Shown in pieces: positions 56,760 through 64,000 of a stretch of 64,000 bases of DNA. This DNA comes from Margaritispora aquatica (lineage: Eukaryota > Ascomycota > Leotiomycetes > Helotiales > Discinellaceae): assembly GCA_007644065.1 (NCBI GenBank), contig VJWN01000004.1:1116001-1180000 (forward strand), read 5' to 3'. How positions within the stretch are numbered: the first letter of the stretch is position 1; every line of letters starts with the position of its first letter. The notes under the pieces are model-generated. The model did not search any database. It had not been told where the DNA came from and worked only from the letters and a program-made list of their open reading frames with translations. The position numbers and the translations under genes were made by a program.

Positions 56760-58388
56760 ATGGCTGACAACATTGAAGCAGCTGCAGTCGATAACCTCCG
56801 AACAACAAGCATCAATCTAAAGGGAGATGTTGCAGACGAGGGGTATGAGCTCTTCGAGGAAGGAAATGAAGTTGCGTTGAGCCCTGAGGCGAGTGATGCT
56901 GTGCGGAGAAAGCTTGATTGGCATTTATTGCCATTGATGTGCATTCTTTATGGACTCAATTATGTTGATAAAGTGGCTATGGGGTGGGCCGTTTTGTTTG
57001 ATTTTCGAAGTGACCTTGGTTTACATGGCGACCAATACTCTTGGGCAAGCTCGATGTTTTACTTTGGATATCTCGCTGCACAATATCCAGCCAACTATGC
57101 CTTGCAGAAATTCCAGCCAGCAAGGGTATTGGGAGGGGCTATCTGCTCGTGGAGTGTACTGATGATTGCGTAAGTACTAAATTGTTCGTGTGGAGGGTTT
57201 TGGCTGATTTGTGCTAGCCATCTGGGATTGAGAAATTTTGCTGGATTGATGGTGGTTCGCTTCCTACTCGGTGTGTCCGAATCTGTTGTATCTCCTGGAT
57301 TTGTTTTGTACACAAGCATGTTCTATACACGGCAAGAACAAGTGCTTCGAACCATGCTTTGGGCTGCAATGCAAGGGAGTTTCTCGATCCTCTCTTCATT
57401 GCTCTCGTATGGACTCGGCCACATTACAAACACGGCATTGAAACCATGGATGTATATCTTCCTTGTTCTTGGTTTGCTCAGCATGATTACAGGTGTTGCT
57501 TGGCTCTTCATCATGCCAGAGACACCCAGCACAGCGAAGTTTTTAACACACGATGAGAAAATCATTGCCGTGCGTCGAGTTGCTGAGAACATGATGGGCG
57601 TGAAAGGATATGAGTGGAAATACTACCAAATGTGGCATGCGATCAAAGATGTGAAAACATGGTTGTTGCTGGCTTTTGTGCTTTTCACTCAATTGCCAAA
57701 CGGTGGTCTTTCAAGCTTCGGCTCGTTAGTGATTTCAGGTTTCGGATTTGACAGCTTCAAGACATTGTTGATTGGCCTGCCATCCTCTGTTGTCAGTGCT
57801 GGGAGCATGATTGTCTGGGGTTACTTTTCAATGAAGCATGGCAACTTGCGTACCTGGGGAATGATCATTCCATTGCTACCAGCTATAGCAGGAATTGCTG
57901 CTGTGTATGGGACCATTGGAACTGGTGCTAATAAGTATGGACGTGTGGTCGCCTACTGGCTGATCAACTCGTACGCTGTTACGGTAAGTTTTCGGAATCA
58001 TATATAAAAATTTCATCGCTGATAACCTTGATTATAGTGGCCATTTTGTCTTACAATCATCGGTCAAAATATCGCTGGACACACTAAGCGAGCAACCACA
58101 AATACCATGCTTTTCATGGTTTTTGCAGCTGGAAATATTGGCGGGCCTTTTTTCTTTCGGTCACAAGATGCTCCGAAATATGTGCTCGCAATCACGATCA
58201 TCCTCGTCTGCTTCTGCGTTGCGTTGATCTGTGCAGTTGTACTGCGTTTCTATATGGTCGCGGAGAACAAAGGACGGGACAGGGAGTTTGGAGCGTTGCA
58301 AACGGCAGAGGAGAAGCTTGATGGTATGCGCTTGGGAATGCATGACAAGACGGAATTGGAGAATGTTGACTTTCGATATGTGCTGTAA
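56760..58388 (+). CDS. DAL5-type MFS anion:cation symporter permease
   Basis: The ACS family of the major facilitator superfamily (yeast Dal5, Tna1, Vht1) imports anionic organic compounds such as allantoate, dipeptides, nicotinate or biotin at the plasma membrane. Exons 56760-57169, 57218-57983 and 58038-58388 give 508 residues with introns of 48 and 54 bp. Signatures are RRKLDWHLLPLMCILYGLNYVDKVAMGWA at TM1, QYSWASSMFYFGYLAAQYPANYALQKF, and NFAGLMVVRFLLGVSESVVSPGF at TM4-5. A central loop (about 235-300) separates two six-helix halves. The start ATG lies at 56760; only TTG is found upstream. The divergent M20 hydrolase next door may act on the imported compound. Confidence 0.93.
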
Positions 58389-59792
58389 GAGCTTGGAGTC
58401 GCGGACTGATATGTGTACGGAGTAGAGTAGTATACTCGATCGATGTAAAGAGATAAGATTTAGGATATCAAGCCTCAAAAATACCTATTGATATTAAATT
58501 CCTCAAGAGATAGAGTTTCTCTCCTAAGAGGAGACACGATTTCGTAAAATCAAAGTTGATTGATTGCAAAGTTGATTGATTGAAATCTTCTTGTTAAGTT
58601 CGTAACTAGATGAGATAGAAAGATTGGAGATGGTGAGGTGAGGTGAGCCCATCAGCGACCTCGTGATCACATGTCTGCCCATTTGAAGCAGCACCATGGG
58701 AATGTGCTAATTACGATTTTGCAAATGCGTTTCGCATCCCCTTATTTTTTGATTCAGAGCTTCAAATCCAGGAAAGAGATATCCTTGCTCTCTGGGAGTC
58801 AATCATGTCTTGGAATTACAAGTGCTGGCAATTGTGATGCAAGTGGAAAAGCATACACCGAGCTGCTAAAGTGTGCACGCTGTCGAACTCGATTGTACTG
58901 TGGTATATTAATTACCTTGTACTTTGTAATTTTTGTAGGTACAAGAAGCTTATCTGATCTCATATAGATACGCAATACTAGACAAAAGACTGGCGAACTC
59001 ACAAGTCTGCTTGTTTGCGTCAAAACTACATTCTGAAAGTCGACCTCTTCCCACGATTTATCACTAACCCACGAATCTCCTGGTGCAAGAGACGGCAGTG
59101 AGACTCTCTCAAAGCGTTGCCTGATTTTCAACTTTAGCCCCTTTTTATCAAAAGTGCTATCAAGAAGACAACGTGATTGATATACAAAACAAACAAACTT
59201 GCTTTTGCCGTGCAGTGAACGAGGAGGCAGAAAGAAGCAAATGACTAGAAAAGAAGTGAAGGCCAAACGAACAAGTAGCACTGGCTCAAGTGAAACTTAT
59301 GAACCCAAGCTCTAGATAGTTCTTTCGGTCCAGAAAGGTAGAATCTGACTTCAAATACGACTGGAAGCGAGAAAAAGTTCCCCCAAATATGCCCAACTTC
59401 TGTGCACATCTAGAAGATCACTTGATGGGATGAACGATGGAAATGCGATTTGATCTGGAGATATTGGTGTAGGGCATTTGTGCCTGAAACCTTGGGGCAT
59501 GGAGGATCCGGAAGACATCCGGATCCATAGATAACTTTGAACAACCATTGAAATCGCAGGGCAAACTCAATCCAATTCGATCGTCCCTCATGCAGTCGTC
59601 CACTCTGTGCGCTCCGTGATAGTTTCCTTGTATAACAACGCCAGGCAGCTGGGGATACCCGTTTGTTCCATCCTTCAACAACCCTGCCTCCTATCCATGA
59701 TCGGCAACCTCTCACCAACATAAAGAAGCTTGCTGAGCTACCCGGGAGCTTCACATCTTAGAGACATCTAGAGAATTGGATTTCTGGTCAAG
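58389..59792. other. Intergenic region upstream of beta-glucosidase
   Basis: About 1.4 kb. A minus-strand frame at 58799-59281 (160 codons) starts with a hydrophobic stretch, but the rest is unremarkable and I do not call it a gene. A 16-bp direct tandem repeat lies at 58551-58582 and a short hairpin at 58520-58534. Confidence 0.5.
58551..58582 (+). repeat. 16-bp tandem repeat, two copies
   Basis: CAAAGTTGATTGATTG occurs twice head to tail in the 3' flank of the permease. Confidence 0.9.
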
Positions 59793-62690
59793 ATGAATCG
59801 AACAGAGGCAGGACAAAGTCGGGAGGGTCTCCTACGTTCATACGACAGGACGACCGGAGAGAGCATCCCAATGCGAAAGTCCCTGGAAGACGCATATCGG
59901 TCCGACAGTGATGGCGATTCTGATATCGATGCTACCGAATACCTCAACGACCCCCTCAACCAACGGTCGAAACCTGTCGTACCAGCCTACGATATGGGCA
60001 CACGGCTGGCCAGAATACGCGCGTCGTTTGCTCGACGCGCAAAGCTGCTCATTATCATTCTGGTTGTTTTCGTAGCTTTCTGGTCCATACTAGCTGCAGG
60101 GGGTGTATGGTTGTATAAACATACGCCGTTGGATGGCAGCTCTCCACCATGGTACCCAACTCCCCCAGGAGGAACTTCGTCCAAATGGGCAGAGTCATAC
60201 AAGAAGGCAGAAGCATTGGTCAAGCAAATGACATTGCCTGAAAAGGTGAATGTTACGACTGGGACAGGATGGCAAATGGGTCTGGCAGTGGGCAACACAG
60301 GACCTGCTATACACGTTGGATTCCCAGGACTGGCACTTCAAGATGGTCCCCTTGGTCTTCGATTCGCAGATAATGCAACTGCTTTTCCTGCTGGGATCAC
60401 AGTCGGTGCGACATTCAACAAAGAGCTTATGTATCTGAGGGGCAAGGCACATGGACAGGAAGCACGTTTGAAAGGCGTCAATGTCCTTCTCGGACCTTGC
60501 GTAGGACCCCTCGGAAGAATGCCAGCAGGTGGCAGGAATTGGGAGGGATTTGGCAGTGATCCGGTCTTGCAAGGAATTGCGGCAGCAGCAACAATCAAAG
60601 GCATACAGGAGAATGGTGTGATGGCTACCATCAAGCATTTTATTGGAAACGAACAAGAACATTTCAGACAATCCTGGGAATGGGGTCTACCGAATGCTAT
60701 GTCTTCAAACATCGATGATCGAACACTACACGAGATGTACGGATGGCCATTTGGTGATGCGGTAAAAGCAGGAGCAGCATCTGTGATGTGTAGTTATCAG
60801 ATGGTGAACAACTCTTATTCTTGCGGCAATTCCAAGCTTTTGAACGGCATTCTTAAGGATGAGCTTGGATTTCAAGGCTTTGTTCAGTCGGATTGGTTGG
60901 CTCAACGGAGTGGTGTAGGAAGTGCTCTTGCTGGCTTAGACATGACCATGCCTGGAGATGGACTCTTGTGGATGAATGGAAAGTCACTTTGGGGTCCTGA
61001 GCTGAGTAAGGCTGTTCTCAACGGATCAATCCCCATGGACAGGTTGAATGACATGGTGACAAGAGTTGTGGCGGCTTGGTACCAACTTGGCCAAGATGAC
61101 AAGACAAAATTTGATGGGAAAGGGCCCAATTTCTCATCATGGACGAACGACGAGAAGGGAATCATCAATGCTGGAAGCCCAGATGACAAGCAATTGCAGG
61201 TTGTCAATAAGTTCGTCAATGTGCAAGGTAGCGGTAATGAATCTCATGCGACCATTGCACGCCAAGTTGCGACGGAAGGCACAGTACTATTAAAGAATGT
61301 TGATAATACCTTGCCTTTGAGTAAGGATGGATGGCGTGTAGGTGAGCTCCATGATTACAATATGCGTGTTGGCATATTTGGGGAGGACTCTGGACCTGGG
61401 GATGGACCCAATGCGTGCGACGATCGTGGATGTAATCAAGGCACTCTTGGATCAGGTTGGGGCTCAGGGGCTGTCAATTTTCCCTACCTCGTTACGCCTG
61501 CGTCTGCCATCAGGGCAGCTTTTAATAAGGATAGAGTCGTTGTCACAGAATTTCCCACCAACGACCCACCGTTCAAGAAAGCCCCAGGTATCTTGAAGAA
61601 TCAAGACTACTGTATCGTGTTTGCAAATTCCGATTCAGGTGAGGGTTACCTTGGCTGGGATGGAGTGCGAGGTGATCGAAATGATCTGTTCCTTCAGAAA
61701 GGAGGTGACGAGCTCATCATCAAAGTTGCTGATGGTTGTGGAGGAGGCAAAGTCATTGTTGTAATCCATGCCGTCGGACCTGTGGTCGTGGAGAAGTGGA
61801 TCGATCACAAAAACATCAAGGCTGTCATTATGGCGAATCTTCCAGGCCAGGAAAGTGGGAACGCGATCGCAGACATTCTACTTGGAATTGTAAATCCAAG
61901 TGGGAAACTCCCATATACCATGGGAAAATCGCTCGAGGACTATGGCCCAGGTGCCAAGATTCTCTACTATACGAATGGTCCTGTTCCACAACAAACCTTT
62001 TCCGAAGGGTTGTACATCGATTATCGTCACTTTGATAAGTTTGGCGTGGCCCCAAGATATGAGTTCGGTTTCGGTCTCTCGTACACAACTTTCGAGTACT
62101 CTAACCTCCTTGTTACACCAGTACTTCCAAAGTCCGCTCTTCCAGCTCCTCGTCCAGCCGGCGTCGAACCACCAAAGTACGACAACACAACTCCAGATCC
62201 AAAGGAAGCGCTTGCTCCATCTGGATTCAGGAAGCTGAAGAAGTTCATATATCCATACATTGAGAAAATCTCAGATATCAAGCAAGGCGAATATCCTTAC
62301 CCAGAAGGATACACCACTAAGCAAACGCCATCTCAAGCAGGCGGTGACGAAGGCGGTAACCCAGACTTGTGGAATACCTACGCCAACGTTTCAATTGATA
62401 TCAAGAACACGGGTGCTGTAGGAGGGAAGGAAGTGGTGCAGCTGTACATCGGTTACGCTGATGTCCTAGGCGAGGCCAAAAATGTCGACTTCCCAATCAA
62501 GGCGTTGAGACAATTTGAGAAGATTTACTTGGATGTCAATGAGACGCAGACAGTCAACTTTAATTTGACCAGGAGAGATCTCAGTTATTGGGATGTGGTG
62601 AGGCAGAATTGGGTCATGCCTACGGAGGGAAGCATTACGGTTAGAGTGGGTGCGAGCTCGAGGGATCTGAGACTTACGGGATGGTATTAG
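59793..62690 (+). CDS. GH3 beta-glucosidase with N-terminal membrane anchor
   Basis: GH3 beta-glucosidases release glucose from the non-reducing end of cellobiose and other glucosides. A single exon gives 965 residues. The first ~83 residues are polar and acidic (cytosolic); one strong transmembrane helix (about 84-106, AKLLIIILVVFVAFWSILAAG) follows, so the enzyme is a type II membrane protein, not freely secreted. The GH3 N-domain has GFPGLALQDGPLGLR, LGPCVGPLGRMPAGGRNWEGFG and KHFIGNEQE. The nucleophile Asp is D367 in VQSDWLAQRSGV. The middle domain contains FANSDSGEGY, and the C-terminal fibronectin-III-like domain has KNTGAVGGKEVVQLYIG. Relatives in Aspergillus include the membrane-type bglE/bglF. 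Confidence 0.93.
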   Translation: MNRTEAGQSREGLLRSYDRTTGESIPMRKSLEDAYRSDSDGDSDIDATEYLNDPLNQRSKPVVPAYDMGTRLARIRASFARRAKLLIIILVVFVAFWSILAAGGVWLYKHTPLDGSSPPWYPTPPGGTSSKWAESYKKAEALVKQMTLPEKVNVTTGTGWQMGLAVGNTGPAIHVGFPGLALQDGPLGLRFADNATAFPAGITVGATFNKELMYLRGKAHGQEARLKGVNVLLGPCVGPLGRMPAGGRNWEGFGSDPVLQGIAAAATIKGIQENGVMATIKHFIGNEQEHFRQSWEWGLPNAMSSNIDDRTLHEMYGWPFGDAVKAGAASVMCSYQMVNNSYSCGNSKLLNGILKDELGFQGFVQSDWLAQRSGVGSALAGLDMTMPGDGLLWMNGKSLWGPELSKAVLNGSIPMDRLNDMVTRVVAAWYQLGQDDKTKFDGKGPNFSSWTNDEKGIINAGSPDDKQLQVVNKFVNVQGSGNESHATIARQVATEGTVLLKNVDNTLPLSKDGWRVGELHDYNMRVGIFGEDSGPGDGPNACDDRGCNQGTLGSGWGSGAVNFPYLVTPASAIRAAFNKDRVVVTEFPTNDPPFKKAPGILKNQDYCIVFANSDSGEGYLGWDGVRGDRNDLFLQKGGDELIIKVADGCGGGKVIVVIHAVGPVVVEKWIDHKNIKAVIMANLPGQESGNAIADILLGIVNPSGKLPYTMGKSLEDYGPGAKILYYTNGPVPQQTFSEGLYIDYRHFDKFGVAPRYEFGFGLSYTTFEYSNLLVTPVLPKSALPAPRPAGVEPPKYDNTTPDPKEALAPSGFRKLKKFIYPYIEKISDIKQGEYPYPEGYTTKQTPSQAGGDEGGNPDLWNTYANVSIDIKNTGAVGGKEVVQLYIGYADVLGEAKNVDFPIKALRQFEKIYLDVNETQTVNFNLTRRDLSYWDVVRQNWVMPTEGSITVRVGASSRDLRLTGWY

Positions 62691-63230
62691 GGCGGAAATT
62701 TGTGCATTTTATGGATGGATAGGTATGAATTGGAGTTTAAGGGGAAATTATGGAAAACGGGACTACGTTTGTACGATATTGGGAAGCGCGGAAATGATAC
62801 CACAATAGAAATACATATTCAAATTCAAATCATTGATCGGAAAAATCAAACGCGCAGTGATTCTACAGCGGCAAAAGCGATTCGGAGTTCCTTGAGCCGT
62901 TTAATGTACAATTCGATTAAGCTCATATGGAATTTCAATTCACTTCTCCAACCTTCTAAACCATCAACCCATCCACGAAGGAAGATCTACCCTTCAACCA
63001 ACCCAATTGCAACTTGTCAAGATCTCGCAATTTCTATCGCGCTCCATCCAACGGAAACACAACGCACTGGTATCTCCCGCAAACTCAGTATAAGCAAGCG
63101 AAACCACACTACGAATCTACCAACCCCATTCAATTCCGCACCCAACTTCTATTCCTCGGGACAACGCACTTAGATTGGGGGGATACGCTACGCGAGAGCA
63201 GAGACATTGGCGATCAAGACGGCTCGCTAC

Positions 63231-63455
63231 ATGAAGTGCTGCAAGTGTGGCGTCCAGACCGGGGCAGACGGAGATGCAAAGTGCCAGGAGTGTATGCATG
63301 CGCAATGCGTGGAGTGTGGCGAGTGGGTTGGGAGGGTGCTTGGTCCTGAGAGTGATGGTGCTGGTGGCAAGGGAGGTGGAGAGGCTGGAATGTGCACTAT
63401 GCGAATGATCATCAAAAACATAGAAGGTGAGGAAGTATTGGAAGGAACTAGCTAG
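63231..63455 (+). CDS. Possible small Cys-rich zinc-binding protein
   Basis: A 74-residue frame beginning MKCCKCGVQTG, then CQECMHAQCVECG, has a paired C-x-x-C pattern like a small zinc finger and a Gly-rich middle. I do not recognise a family, and the protein may have an upstream exon that I could not define. Composition alone supports it. Confidence 0.35.
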   Translation: MKCCKCGVQTGADGDAKCQECMHAQCVECGEWVGRVLGPESDGAGGKGGGEAGMCTMRMIIKNIEGEEVLEGTS

Positions 63456-63529
63456 CAAAAGTCATAGAAAGATATTGTACACCAAGTGACAAAGAGAACA
63501 AAGACTTTATTGTTGTGTAAAGAGTCAAG

Positions 63530-63587
63530 AGTTATTGCGTCCGTTTCGAATTTGGGACGCGAGGGCACTCCTTGACCCTCAATAACT
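63530..63587. other. Potential three-way-junction RNA/DNA fold
   Basis: An 8-bp outer stem (63530-63537 with 63580-63587) encloses a 5-bp stem (63538-63542 with 63555-63559) and a 4-bp stem (63562-63565 with 63576-63579). It is not a recognised tRNA or hammerhead. Confidence 0.3.
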
Positions 63588-64000
63588 TGCGTGAGATAGG
63601 GCTTTCATTGCTAAGGCCTTTGAGCAGAATCATTCTTCTTGATGGGGCTCAAGACAAGATTAGTACGTAGGAAATCGGATACGCCTCGACGTTTTCCAGA
63701 GGTATTATACGGGAGTGGTCAGGTCCTGTGTGGATTGTATTCGATGCGGATAACGGCTTGTAATATTGTAATTAGCTGAAAGAAGCTATCTAGATTTTGC
63801 CTCTATGTCAAACAATGTTTTGGTGCACGTTCAACAGCGTCATTCAGGATGTTCAAGAGGAACAGGTTGGGGCGACTTAGGCCTTTTCAAGTCAAGTATA
63901 AATACTCGGCTGCCTGCCGGCAAAATGAGAACAAGTATATCATACTGCTCGAGGGCGCTTTTGCATGTAGGGTGTAGTGTTAAGATCTTTCTGCTAGTAG

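Larger units (their letters stand above)
62691..64000. other. Right edge, mostly intergenic
   Basis: 3' flank of the beta-glucosidase plus about 540 bp at the right edge. It holds a possible small Cys-rich gene (63231-63455) and a potential three-way junction fold (63530-63587). No other gene is supported. Confidence 0.5.

Noticed and set aside
58799..59281. Minus-strand frame of 160 codons with a hydrophobic start
   Set aside because: No family motif, no conserved Cys pattern and no supporting context; judged a chance frame.
63530..63587. Hammerhead-type ribozyme
   Set aside because: The three-stem layout is there, but the conserved CUGAUGA and GAAA core strings are absent.

Overview
The window is nuclear DNA of a filamentous ascomycete (Pezizomycotina; a leotiomycete-like fungus is my guess, not shown by the sequence). 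The evidence is dense genes with short introns (46-57 bp is typical, with GT donors and CTAAC/CTGAT-like branch sites), a HET-domain gene, NUC-2/PHO81, RSC9, DBR1 and NDR-kinase homologs, and a hAT transposon wrecked in the way repeat-induced point mutation (RIP) does it. I reconstructed the gene models by hand from splice signals and checked that the reading phase closes across all exons. No tRNA, rRNA or CRISPR was found.

Left part (1-21 kb), mostly housekeeping and conserved: an HSP12/HSP9 stress protein (-), a DBF2/SID2-type NDR kinase (+), the NUC-2/PHO81 phosphate sensor (-), lariat debranching enzyme DBR1 with an Arg/Gly-rich tail (-), an Rpp21/SNM1-type RNase P/MRP subunit (+), ZPR1 (+), a Rec114-like meiotic protein (-) and the ARID/C2H2 subunit RSC9 (+); the last two share a divergent promoter.

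Middle (22-39 kb), accessory-looking: a GH28-fold protein that has lost most catalytic residues, a complete hAT element with 8-bp target duplication and a RIP-riddled transposase, a GNAT acetyltransferase behind a 21-bp-arm hairpin, 3-phosphoglycerate dehydrogenase, two-domain glyoxalase I, a LAMTOR2-like roadblock protein, then a run of a HET-domain protein, an amidoligase and a T4-Rnl2-like RNA ligase. That run is the most unusual gene neighbourhood here.

Right part (41-64 kb), metabolism and transport: an FSP1/AIFM2-like oxidoreductase, a HAD hydrolase divergent from a D-amino-acid oxidase, a PHO89/PHO-4 phosphate symporter divergent from a secreted metallophosphoesterase (with CACGTG boxes in the spacer), an M28 glutamate-carboxypeptidase-like enzyme, an M20 hydrolase with changed metal ligands, a DAL5-type MFS permease, and a membrane-anchored GH3 beta-glucosidase. 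The phosphate theme (PHO81 sensor, PHO89 transporter, secreted phosphatase) recurs in the window but not as one cluster.
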